Shown here in pieces: positions 22,734 to 29,452 of a stretch of 29,452 nt of DNA (positions within the stretch are counted from its first letter, which is position 1; the number at the start of each line of letters is the position of its first letter). Under the pieces are notes generated by a model, which worked only from the letters and a program-made list of their open reading frames with translations, was not told the origin of the DNA and made no database searches. Location: positions 1 to 29,452 of the forward strand of contig CAZIRB010000015.1 in the NCBI GenBank assembly GCA_964541695.1, read 5' to 3'. The position numbers and the translations under genes are program-made. This stretch comes from CAZKGE01 sp964541695 (GTDB lineage Bacteria; Bacillota; Clostridia; Christensenellales; CAG-138).

Positions 22734-23261
22734 CACCTGCCGGAACGTCCTGTATTCCGAGAGCGGCCAGATTACGGCGTGCACCTTGCCGACGATGCGC
22801 ATGAACGAGATGTTGCCGACGGACGCGGTGCGGCTGTCCTTGCTGCCGTTTCTGTTGTCGCCCATGACGAACACCTCGTTGGCCCCGACCCGGACCTCCT
22901 CAAAGTCCCCCAGTATCTCGTCATTCCAATAGCTCGATTCGTCGAGCGGTTCGCCGTTGATGTACACCCGCCCGTTCTCGACGCGCACGCGCTCGCCGGG
23001 CAGCGCGATCACGCGCTTGACGCAGCTGTCCGTGTAGCCGGGGTAGTAGCAGATCACGACGTCGCCGCGCTCCGGGGCGGCGAACCAGTACGTCACCTTC
23101 TCCACAAACATGTACTCGTTGTGGAGGAGCGTCGGGATCATGGAATCACCGTCGACGCGGATCGGCTCGGACAAAAATAGCCGTACCGAGAACGCGAGCA
23201 TGGTGACCATGGCGATATAGAGAAGAAAGTCCAGGTTGCGCCACAAGCGGCCGCCGCGCAT
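22725..23261 (-). CDS. lepB: Signal peptidase I
   Basis: A complete type I signal peptidase. With the start used here it is 178 residues: cytoplasmic MRGGRLWRN, a TM helix (LDFLLYIAMVTMLAFSVRLFL), the catalytic serine in DGDSMIPTL, ERGDVVICYYP, the lysine box SCVKRVIALPGERV, and box E VFVMGDNRNGSKDSR. Substrates in this window would include the two surface proteins. The start is uncertain. The frame stays open upstream through TLRELHILQNAAEEQQEK, which reads like real protein, but offers no ATG/GTG/TTG until it lies deep inside the DUF951 gene. Either translation starts at 23261 (AGGAG close by) or a start overlapping DUF951 is used. Confidence 0.92.
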   Translation of the reverse strand: MRGGRLWRNLDFLLYIAMVTMLAFSVRLFLSEPIRVDGDSMIPTLLHNEYMFVEKVTYWFAAPERGDVVICYYPGYTDSCVKRVIALPGERVRVENGRVYINGEPLDESSYWNDEILGDFEEVRVGANEVFVMGDNRNGSKDSRTASVGNISFMRIVGKVHAVIWPLSEYRTFRQVQY

Positions 23262-23329
23262 CTTCTCCTGCTGCTCCTCGGCGGCGTTTTGCAGAATATG
23301 CAGCTCGCGCAGCGTAAACCGCGGCTTTC

Positions 23330-23527
23330 TTACGACTCGGACGCCTTCGCTCGTAGCTTTTTCCCCTTTCTCATAAACTCGAGCCGGTCGAGCATCACGA
23401 TCCTGCCGCAGCCGTTGCACTTGATCTTGACGTCCGCGCCCGTGCGCACGATCGTCCATTCGTTCGTGCCGCACGCGTGCGGTTTCTTCATCACGACCAC
23501 GTCCCCGAGGTCGAACGATTCGATCAT
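23330..23527 (-). CDS. DUF951 family small protein
   Basis: A 65-residue protein conserved in Firmicutes (DUF951). It has the typical DLGDVVVMKKPHACGTNEWTIVRTGADVKIKCNGCGRIVML body with three cysteines (one CxxC), suggesting metal binding or an OB-like small fold; cellular role is not established. The ATG overlaps the stop of the upstream hydrolase gene by 4 nt (ATGA) and the frame leads into lepB. In many Firmicutes this gene sits near the replication origin with parB/ychF, consistent with the location here. Confidence 0.9.
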   Translation of the reverse strand: MIESFDLGDVVVMKKPHACGTNEWTIVRTGADVKIKCNGCGRIVMLDRLEFMRKGKKLRAKASES

Positions 23528-24447
23528 GCGTTGCTTTCGTCGGTGTACTGGTACACCTTGTAGTTCGGCCGCGCCGGCGGGATATACGAGAAGATCACCT
23601 CGAGGAGCTTTTCAGGGTTCTCCTCCTGCACAAGATGGCCCGTGTTGCGCAGTAAATAATAGCGCCCGTTACTCAGGACCCCCTGAAAATACACGCTGCC
23701 CGACGGCGGATGCCACCGGTCCTCCTTGCCCCAGAGCACGAGCACCTCGTGCTCGACGGGGCCGAGACCGCGCGCGACGGTCTCCATGCTGAAGTTCTTG
23801 AGCGCATACATCAGCGCCTCGCGCGAAAGCCCGTCCGAGATCGGCTGGTAATACTGCTTGACCATGCGCTCGTCGATGATGGACGGGTCGGACACGCATT
23901 CCTCGAGAAGCTTTTTTACGTCGCCCGCGGTAAAGAGGTTCCGCGCGAATACCGACGAAACGGGGTTTTTGATGTTGTGCACAAGGCTCGGCATGCGCTT
24001 TGTGATGCCGCCGGGACAGATGGCCATGCAGTTGGCCACGCGCTCCTCGTTCAGCGTCAGAAACCGCAGCATGTACATGGCCCCCGTCGAGAAGCCGATC
24101 ATGTGCGTGGACTCGATGCCCTTCTCGTCGAGAAATCCCTTGATCATATGCGCGAACTCGTCCATCGAGTACGCAAAGCTCTCCGGCCTGTCCGAATACC
24201 CGTGGCCGAACAGGTCAATCGCGATCACGCGGTAGTTTTCGGAAAGGTCGGAGAACACCTTCCGCCAGGTGTACAGCGACTGGCCGATGCCGTGGATCAG
24301 CAGCAGCGGCTCGCCCACGCCCGACTCCAGGTAATGGATGCGCGCGTCCTCGCCCTTGCCCTCAAAGCCCGGAAGCCTGATGGTTACGTAGTCGCCCACC
24401 TGATCGGAATTGATGAACAATTGGCTCAATGTCGTCTCCAAGCGCAA
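23524..24447 (-). CDS. Alpha/beta-hydrolase
   Basis: A 307-residue hydrolase. The oxyanion loop is LLIHGIGQS, the nucleophile elbow is GFSTG (Ser in G-x-S-x-G), the acid is probably the Asp in LWGKEDRWHP and the base the His in RNTGHLVQEENPEKL. No signal peptide, so cytoplasmic; substrate unknown (esterase, lactonase or C-C hydrolase are all possible). The start is a TTG: GGAGG at about 24455 is followed by in-frame TTG at 24447 and again at 24441, while the ATG overlapping the GGAGG is out of frame and earlier starts would precede the promoter -10 box. First gene of the operon with DUF951 and two signal peptidases. Confidence 0.88.
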   Translation of the reverse strand: MRLETTLSQLFINSDQVGDYVTIRLPGFEGKGEDARIHYLESGVGEPLLLIHGIGQSLYTWRKVFSDLSENYRVIAIDLFGHGYSDRPESFAYSMDEFAHMIKGFLDEKGIESTHMIGFSTGAMYMLRFLTLNEERVANCMAICPGGITKRMPSLVHNIKNPVSSVFARNLFTAGDVKKLLEECVSDPSIIDERMVKQYYQPISDGLSREALMYALKNFSMETVARGLGPVEHEVLVLWGKEDRWHPPSGSVYFQGVLSNGRYYLLRNTGHLVQEENPEKLLEVIFSYIPPARPNYKVYQYTDESNA

Positions 24448-24479
24448 CCATCCTCCGATATTGTGATACTTTACATTGT

Positions 24480-24508
24480 ATTTTATACCGGTTTGCTCCC
24501 GCATGCAA
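24480..24508 (-). promoter_or_regulatory. Promoter of the hydrolase-DUF951-lepB operon
   Basis: On the minus strand TTGCAT (24503-24508) and TAAAAT (24480-24485) with a 17-nt spacer. Transcription would begin near 24473, some 26 nt before the TTG start. Confidence 0.7.
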
Positions 24509-24752
24509 CGATTGGAGTTTATTGTCACAGATTGTTAACCCCCTACCGGCCCAAAACGGGCGTTTTTTAGGTAAGTCCGCCCCCTTTTGGCGGTCCGGAC
24601 AAAATTTTGTGTTTTTTTGGCTGACCGCGCGGCAAAAGATGTTGTGGTTGGGGGCGAAAACGGCCACAACCGCTTGTTATTCTACCGATTCGTATGATGC
24701 TTTTTTGCGCAGTATTTCCCTTTTTTTGGGGCTCTTTGTCGCCTGGGCGCGC
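24509..24752. other. Non-coding region upstream of dnaA
   Basis: No gene seen. The stretch is relatively A/T-rich with T-runs and contains a GTTGTGG (24639-24645 area) / CCACAAC inverted repeat, plus CCGCC...GGCGG and AAACGGGCGTTTT hairpins. It may contribute to the replication origin, but no consensus DnaA box was found in it. Confidence 0.4.
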
Positions 24753-24782
24753 TTGTAAACGGGCTTCGTGCTATGGTATGAT
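24753..24782 (+). promoter_or_regulatory. Promoter of dnaA
   Basis: TTGTAA (24753-24758) and TATGAT (24777-24782) with an 18-nt spacer, about 38 nt before the dnaA ATG. Confidence 0.6.
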
Positions 24783-24819
24783 AATCGTTACAGTAACGAC
24801 GGGGTGGTTTTACCGGGGT

Positions 24820-26130
24820 ATGGATCAGCTACAGACGGTTTGGGCGGCGACGCGCGAAAATATTCGCCCGCAGATGACGGGCATGAGTTTTCATACGTGG
24901 ATCGATGTCATCGTGCCGCTGACGATCAAAAACGACGTTTTGGTGCTGGAAGTGCCCTCGCGCGATATTCAGAAGACGCTGACCGACTTCTTTTTTCAGC
25001 ATCTCGTGCATTCCGCGCAGCAGGCACTCCCGTCGATTCAGGACGTGCGCCTCGTGCTGCCGGAGGAGCGGGAGCAGTACGTCGAGATCGGCAACGCCGA
25101 GCCCATCAACGTGTTCGCGCTCAACCCGAAGTATACGTTCGACACGTTCGTGGTCGGCGGCAGCAACCATTTCGCGCACGCCGCGGCGCTCGCCGTGGCC
25201 CAGAACCCCGCCTCCGCGTACAACCCTTTGTTCATCTACGGCGGCGTGGGCCTCGGCAAAACGCACCTCATGCACGCCATCGGGCACTTTGCCAAGGACA
25301 ACAACCCCTCCGCGCGCGTGATGTACGTCACAAGCGAGACGTTCACAAACGAACTGATCACCGCCATCCAGACCGACATGCGGCTGGAATTCCGTAAAAA
25401 ATACAGAAACGTCGACATCCTGCTCATCGACGACGTGCAGTTTATCGCCAAGAAGCAGGCCGTGCAGGAGGAGTTCTTCAACACCTTCAACACGCTGCAT
25501 AACGCCGGCAAGCAGATCATCATCAGTTCCGACCGGCCGCCCAAGGAGATCACCTCGCTCGAGGAGCGGCTTTGCTCGCGGTTCGAGTGGGGTCTCATCG
25601 CGGACATTCAGCCGCCGGATATCGAGACGCGCATCGCGATACTCCGCAACCGCGCGCGCATCGACAACCTCGACGTGTCGGACGACGTGATCTCGTTCAT
25701 CGCCGAGCACGTGCATTCGAATATCCGCGAGCTGGAGGGATGTTTAACCCGCGTCGTGGCGTACAGCAATTTCCGGCGCGTGCCGCTCTCGCTCTCGATC
25801 ACCGCAGAAGCGCTCAAGGACCTGCTGCCCGAGGTGAAGAAGCGCGAGATCACGCCGCAGCTCATTAAGGAGACCGTGGCGGATTATTACTCCATCACGC
25901 TCGACAGCCTGAACTCGCAGCGGCGGGACCGCGAGATCGTCATGCCGCGCCAGGTCGCCATGTACCTCTGCCATACGCTGCTGGGGCTTCCCTACCTGCG
26001 CATCAGCTATTTATTCGAGCGCAACGACCACACGACCGCCATCAACGCCTGCCGCAAGGTCGGCGACCTGCTCGCCTCCGACGAGCGCTTTGCCTCAAGC
26101 CTCGAGGACATCAAAAAACGCATGGAATAG
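24820..26130 (+). CDS. dnaA: Chromosomal replication initiator protein DnaA
   Basis: AAA+ ATPase that binds DnaA boxes and melts the origin. The 436-residue product has domain I (LQTVWAATRENIRPQMTGMSFHTWI...), a very short linker, the AAA+ domain with Walker A GGVGLGKTHL and Walker B LLIDDVQFI, and the C-terminal DNA-binding helix-turn-helix ending with the signature RNDHTTAINACRKV. The linker (domain II) is short compared with many DnaA proteins. The ATG at 24820 has GGGG before it; the longer frame upstream overlaps the promoter. It is followed by a DnaA-box cluster and dnaN. Confidence 0.97.
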   Translation: MDQLQTVWAATRENIRPQMTGMSFHTWIDVIVPLTIKNDVLVLEVPSRDIQKTLTDFFFQHLVHSAQQALPSIQDVRLVLPEEREQYVEIGNAEPINVFALNPKYTFDTFVVGGSNHFAHAAALAVAQNPASAYNPLFIYGGVGLGKTHLMHAIGHFAKDNNPSARVMYVTSETFTNELITAIQTDMRLEFRKKYRNVDILLIDDVQFIAKKQAVQEEFFNTFNTLHNAGKQIIISSDRPPKEITSLEERLCSRFEWGLIADIQPPDIETRIAILRNRARIDNLDVSDDVISFIAEHVHSNIRELEGCLTRVVAYSNFRRVPLSLSITAEALKDLLPEVKKREITPQLIKETVADYYSITLDSLNSQRRDREIVMPRQVAMYLCHTLLGLPYLRISYLFERNDHTTAINACRKVGDLLASDERFASSLEDIKKRME

Positions 26131-26356
26131 CTGTCCACAGTCTGTGGACGCGCGCTGTGGACAGACTGTTGACAGCGTGGAGAGTATGGAAGGTGTGGAA
26201 ACGGCTGCCTGCTGAGGAAGGCTTTTCCACAGAGCTTTGCATAGCGAAAAGCCCGTAAAAATCAGACGGATTTTCGATTTTCCACACTATCGTCCGTTCC
26301 TACGGCTGCTGCTGCTCTTATCAATACAGTATCGTACATTGCAAACTTGTGGATAA
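26131..26356. promoter_or_regulatory. DnaA-box cluster in dnaA-dnaN gap (candidate oriC)
   Basis: One perfect box TTATCCACA is on the minus strand at 26348-26356. Near-consensus boxes are CTGTCCACA (26131), TGTGGACG (26143), TGTGGACAG (26156), TGTGGAAA (26194), TTTTCCACA (26223) and TTTTCCACA (26278). The first two form a perfect inverted repeat, GTCCACAG-T-CTGTGGAC (26133-26149). The arrangement and the dnaA-dnaN position fit the replication origin of Firmicutes. Confidence 0.82.
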
Positions 26357-26381
26357 CTTCAACGAAAGAGAGGGATCGTCC

Positions 26382-27482
26382 ATGCGGTTTTATATCGACT
26401 CCAAGGAATTGAACGCGGGCATATTGTCCGTCATTAAAGCGCTGCCCGTGCGCTCCTCGATGGCGGTGCTCGAGGGCATCCACGTCGAAGCGCTGCGCGA
26501 CGGCGTGCGCCTCAAGTGCTCCGACCTCATGATGCAGAAGGAGTGTATCCTGCCCGCGACCGTCGAGGAGGAGGGCAAGGCCATCGTGCCGGGCAAGCTG
26601 TTTTCCGAGATGGTCAGAAAGCTCCCGGAGGCCATCGCGGAGATATCGCTTGAGAATAAGTCCGTCAATATCTCGTGCGGCCGCGCCAAGAGCGCGATTC
26701 AGTGCATCGAGTATGAGGAGTTTCCGGATATGCGCTTTTCCGGCGAGACGTTCAAGCTCGCCATCGACCGCGAGGAATGCCGGGACATGATACTCGAGAC
26801 CGTATTTGCGACCACGCAGGACGACTCCAAGCCCTTATTGACCGGCGCTTTGCTTGAGATCGGCGAGAATATCTCGCTCGTTGCGACCGATATGTATCAG
26901 CTCGCCAAGCGCAGCGCGCCGCTCAAGGAATCCGTGCCGCCGCGCTCGGTCATTATCCCCGGTAAGTCCCTGCTCGAGATCGCGCGCATGATGGACGAGA
27001 CGGAAAACGACGTCGAGCTCGTCTTTACAAGGACGCACGTCAAGGTCGACCTGTCCGGCAGCTGCCTCATCGCGCGGCTGCTCGAAGGCGATTACCTCGA
27101 CTACCGGCCGCTTCTGCCCAAGGAGTTCAAGACGCGCGTATTGATCAACCGCAACGAGCTCATCGAAAGCATCGACCGTGCGCAGCTCATGGCGCGCGAG
27201 GGCAATAACAACATCATCATGAAGATGCACAACAACAAGCTCGTCATCACCGCCAACAGCTTCGCCGGCAATATCAACGAGGAGATGGACGTGCAGATCA
27301 TCGGCGAGGACATCGACATCGCCTTCAATCCGCGCTACTGCATGAACATCCTCAAGTCCGTCCGCGACGAGAACATCTATATGGACTTCTTGACCAGCAT
27401 CAGCCCCGCCGTCGTGCGCCCCGTGCAGGGCGATAAGTTCTATTACCTGATCGTGCCGGTACGGATCTACTCGCAGTATTAA
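26382..27482 (+). CDS. dnaN: DNA polymerase III subunit beta (sliding clamp)
   Basis: A 366-residue protein, the usual length of the ring-forming processivity clamp. It begins MRFYIDSKELNAGILSVIKALPVR, contains the three repeated clamp domains (domain 2 near TFKLAIDREECRDMILETVFATTQDDSKPLLTGALLE; domain 3 near FKTRVLINRNELIESIDRAQLMAREGNNN) and ends with the typical PVQGDKFYYLIVPVRIYSQY. The start was chosen by homology and by AGAGAGGGA upstream; an earlier in-frame start lies inside a DnaA box. recF and gyrB do not follow within this window, parA and parB do. Confidence 0.97.
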   Translation: MRFYIDSKELNAGILSVIKALPVRSSMAVLEGIHVEALRDGVRLKCSDLMMQKECILPATVEEEGKAIVPGKLFSEMVRKLPEAIAEISLENKSVNISCGRAKSAIQCIEYEEFPDMRFSGETFKLAIDREECRDMILETVFATTQDDSKPLLTGALLEIGENISLVATDMYQLAKRSAPLKESVPPRSVIIPGKSLLEIARMMDETENDVELVFTRTHVKVDLSGSCLIARLLEGDYLDYRPLLPKEFKTRVLINRNELIESIDRAQLMAREGNNNIIMKMHNNKLVITANSFAGNINEEMDVQIIGEDIDIAFNPRYCMNILKSVRDENIYMDFLTSISPAVVRPVQGDKFYYLIVPVRIYSQY

Positions 27483-27506
27483 GCGGGAACGGGACAGGGT
27501 TTTTAG

Positions 27507-27536
27507 AAGCCGCTTTCTGCAAAGGGAGCGGCTTTT
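27507..27536 (+). terminator. Intrinsic terminator of dnaN
   Basis: AAGCCGCT (27507-27514), 12-nt loop, AGCGGCTT followed by TT (27527-27536). Confidence 0.75.
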
Positions 27537-27581
27537 GGGTTTTGGGAAAGTCGACCAATATGGTTGGGTTTTTAGAGATAC

Positions 27582-27611
27582 GTTACTTTTCTTTCTAGAA
27601 AGAAAAGTAAC
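27582..27611. repeat. 30-bp perfect palindrome
   Basis: GTTACTTTTCTTTCT is followed directly by its exact reverse complement AGAAAGAAAAGTAAC. It lies in a low-GC stretch (about 27540-27745) that contrasts with the GC-rich genome. Confidence 0.9.
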
Positions 27612-27657
27612 AAAAGAAAGTCGGGAGGGACATATTGCTTAGCTTTCTTTTCGTTTT

Positions 27658-27679
27658 CTTTTCTTTCGCGAAAGAAAAG
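27658..27679. repeat. 22-bp palindrome related to the 30-bp palindrome
   Basis: CTTTTCTTTCG followed by CGAAAGAAAAG; the outer bases extend the pairing imperfectly. It shares the TTTTCTTTC core with the palindrome at 27582-27611. No gene is seen between 27537 and 27749. Confidence 0.88.
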
Positions 27680-27749
27680 GAAAGAGAAAAAGATACTGAG
27701 AAGAAAAATCCAAATCCCGCCAATCCTCTCTTTCAAAAGAATCGATGAA

Positions 27750-27765
27750 CGTTTCACGTGGAACA
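27750..27765. promoter_or_regulatory. parS centromere site
   Basis: CGTTTCACGTGGAACA matches the bacterial parS consensus TGTTTCACGTGGAACA at 15 of 16 positions, including the fully palindromic GTTTCACGTGGAAC core apart from its known T/C asymmetry. ParB nucleates here and spreads using CTP. It abuts the -35 box of the parA promoter. Confidence 0.93.
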
Positions 27766-27794
27766 TTGTTTTTTGATCGGTTACAACATATAAT
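27766..27794 (+). promoter_or_regulatory. Promoter of parA-parB
   Basis: TTGTTT (27766-27771), 17-nt spacer, TATAAT (27789-27794, perfect -10). The start site would be near 27801, 25 nt before the GTG start codon. Confidence 0.78.
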
Positions 27795-27825
27795 GACAGT
27801 AACACAAACCGGAGGAAATCATTCT

Positions 27826-28602
27826 GTGAAAGTGATAGCGGTTGCGAACCAAAAGGGCGGCGTCGGCAAGACGACGACGGCGGTCAACCTGTCGGCATGT
27901 CTGGCGGCCCAGGGAAAAAAGGTTTTGCTGATCGACATGGACCCGCAGGGCAACTCGACGAGCGGCCTTGGCGTGGATAAGCAATCGATCCAGCACTCGA
28001 TTTACGACGTGCTGATCAACGAGGTGGCCCTTGACGACGCGGTGCTTTCGACGGTGCAGGAGGGGCTGTTTCTGGTGCCGTCGCAGATCTCGCTGGCGGG
28101 TGCGGAGGTTGAATTGGTCAACGCGATGGCGCGCGAGCATGTGCTGAAGAAGGCGATTGAGAATAGCCGGGGGACCTGCGACTATGTCTTTGTCGACTGT
28201 CCCCCGTCGCTGGGACTGTTGACGCTGAACGCGCTGACCGCGGCGGACACATTGATGGTGCCGATCCAGTGCGAGTTTTACGCGCTGGAGGGGCTGTCGC
28301 TTTTAATGAACACCGTCAAGCTGGTGCGCCGGAGCCTGAACCCGACGCTGGACGTGGAGGGCGTCGTTTTAACGATGTTCGACGCGCGGACGAACCTCTG
28401 CGTGCAGGTGGTCGAGGAGGTCAAGAAGTTCTTTAAGAACAAGGTATACGACACAATCATTCCGCGCAGCGTGCGCTTAAGTGAAGCGCCGTCGTTCGGG
28501 CTGCCGATCACGCTCTACGCGCCCAAGAGCGCGGGCGCGATGGCGTACGAGACGCTGGCGGCGGAGGTGATCCGGAAGGAGGCTGTGGAATGCCCGGCAT
28601 GA
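27826..28602 (+). CDS. parA: Chromosome partitioning ATPase ParA (Soj)
   Basis: A 258-residue deviant Walker ATPase that binds DNA as an ATP dimer and moves ParB-parS complexes. It has the signature-lysine Walker A NQKGGVGKTTTAVNLS near the N-terminus, DMDPQGNSTSGLG (Walker A' region), and VFVDCPPSLGLLTLNAL (Walker B). The start is GTG at 27826, ten nt after GGAGG; the open frame upstream would include parS and promoter. The gene overlaps parB by 13 nt. In Soj proteins ParA also influences DnaA, in line with the neighbouring origin. Confidence 0.96.
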   Translation: MKVIAVANQKGGVGKTTTAVNLSACLAAQGKKVLLIDMDPQGNSTSGLGVDKQSIQHSIYDVLINEVALDDAVLSTVQEGLFLVPSQISLAGAEVELVNAMAREHVLKKAIENSRGTCDYVFVDCPPSLGLLTLNALTAADTLMVPIQCEFYALEGLSLLMNTVKLVRRSLNPTLDVEGVVLTMFDARTNLCVQVVEEVKKFFKNKVYDTIIPRSVRLSEAPSFGLPITLYAPKSAGAMAYETLAAEVIRKEAVECPA

Positions 28603-29450
28603 AGAAGCAGGGGCTCGGGCGCGGGCTGGACGCGCTGCTCGATTATGCGGGGCCGGCCGAGCCCGCGGGCGGCGTGCTGGAAGTCGACGTGAACCTGATC
28701 GACAACAACGCGCAGCAGCCCAGGAAGCAGTTCGACCAGGACGCGCTGAACGAGCTCGCCGCGTCGATTCGCACGCACGGCATCGTGCAGCCGCTCCTCG
28801 TCAAGCGCCAGGGCGGGCGGTACCTGATCGTTGCCGGCGAGCGGCGGTTCCGCGCCGCGCGCATCGCGGGGCTGACCGAGGTGCCCGTGATCGTGACCGA
28901 CTTCGACGACGCGGCCATGCACGAGGTGTCGCTGATTGAGAACATTCAGCGCGAGGATCTCAACCCGATCGAGGAAGCCGCCGCGATCCGCTTTTTGATG
29001 CGGCAGCACGACATGACGCAGGAGGAGGTTTCCGCGCGCATCGGCAAGAGCCGGCCCGCCGTCGCCAACGCGCTGCGGCTTTTGCAGCTGCCCGAGCGCG
29101 TGATTGAGCTGCTGCGCGCGGGCACGATCTCCGCCGGGCACGGCCGCGCGATCGCCGGCGTCGAGGGCGAGAAGCTGCAGCTGCAGCTGGCCGACGAGAC
29201 CGTGCGCCTCGGGTACTCCGTGCGTGCGCTGGAGTCGCGCATTAAGCACCTATCCGAGAAGAAGCCGGAGAAGGAAAAGCCGCAGCCGGAGAAACGAAAC
29301 GCCGAGTGGGTGGCCGCCGAGGAGTCGCTTCGCGAGAAGTTCGGCACGCGCGTGCGCATCGAGGGCAGCCCGAAAAAAGGGCGGGTCGCGATTGAGTTCT
29401 ATTCCGAGGAGGAATTGAAACGGATTTACGAGATGCTGTATTCGGCGTGA
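28590..29450 (+). CDS. parB: Chromosome partitioning protein ParB (Spo0J), CTPase
   Basis: A 286-residue DNA-binding CTPase, complete and ending 2 nt before the window edge. In order: a short N-terminal ParA-interacting tail (KKQGLGRGLDALL, the usual conserved Arg-containing motif), the CTP-binding ParB/Srx domain with GERRFRAA and ENIQREDLNPIEEA, a helix-turn-helix (MTQEEVSARIGKSRPAVANALRLL) that reads parS, a charged Lys/Glu/Pro linker, and the C-terminal dimerisation domain. AAGGAGG lies 7 nt before the ATG at 28590. A parS site is found just upstream of parA. Confidence 0.96.
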   Translation: MPGMKKQGLGRGLDALLDYAGPAEPAGGVLEVDVNLIDNNAQQPRKQFDQDALNELAASIRTHGIVQPLLVKRQGGRYLIVAGERRFRAARIAGLTEVPVIVTDFDDAAMHEVSLIENIQREDLNPIEEAAAIRFLMRQHDMTQEEVSARIGKSRPAVANALRLLQLPERVIELLRAGTISAGHGRAIAGVEGEKLQLQLADETVRLGYSVRALESRIKHLSEKKPEKEKPQPEKRNAEWVAAEESLREKFGTRVRIEGSPKKGRVAIEFYSEEELKRIYEMLYSA

Positions 29451-29452
29451 GG

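Overview
The window looks like a chromosomal segment of a high-GC member of the Clostridia (Firmicutes), probably from a metagenome or draft assembly. The evidence is a sporulation-type sigma factor H, Mini-ribonuclease III (MrnC), a DUF951 protein, LPXTG/sortase surface proteins, strong AGGAGG ribosome binding sites and TTGACA/TATAAT-type promoters, together with three runs of N. No rRNA, tRNA, CRISPR array or transposase gene was seen. Placement below class level is not supported by the sequence alone.

Layout, left to right. (1) 1-2.2 kb: a truncated minus-strand GT-C-like membrane glycosyltransferase, divergent from rsmA. (2) 2.6-5.0 kb: a minus-strand three-gene operon encoding an alpha-oxoamine synthase that reads like bacterial serine palmitoyltransferase, an SDR reductase that overlaps it, and a small CPHC thioredoxin-fold protein. 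(3) 5.1-9.7 kb: glnS, gltX and ychF on the plus strand. (4) 9.8-10.1 kb: a small VOC/glyoxalase-fold gene. (5) 10.3-13.1 kb: a large multi-TM sensor kinase and its OmpR-type regulator on the minus strand. (6) 13.3-18.8 kb: two tandem modules, each an Ig-like (I/L)PQTG surface protein followed by its own overlapping sortase, each driven by a near-identical TTGACA-N17-TATCAT promoter. (7) 19.1-21.2 kb: mrnC-rlmB-sigH, minus strand, overlapping genes. (8) 21.5-24.4 kb: a small Cys-rich hypothetical gene (plus), then the minus-strand hydrolase-DUF951-lepB-lepB operon. (9) 24.5-29.45 kb: the replication-origin region with dnaA, a DnaA-box cluster, dnaN, a parS site, parA and parB, all plus strand.

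The genes immediately left of the origin (sigH to hydrolase) are mostly on the minus strand and those to the right are on the plus strand, as expected for divergent leading strands. Housekeeping genes are separated by a recurring family of GC-rich double-hairpin repeats (perfect stems, mostly 3-nt loops). They fall only between genes, often as head-to-head pairs, and bracket the two small lower-GC genes. The points most worth follow-up are the paired substrate/sortase modules beside the two-component system (including a sortase with a ~290-residue disordered cytoplasmic tail), the putative sphingolipid-type operon, the repeat family, the apparently leaderless rsmA promoter, and the parS site abutting the parA promoter.
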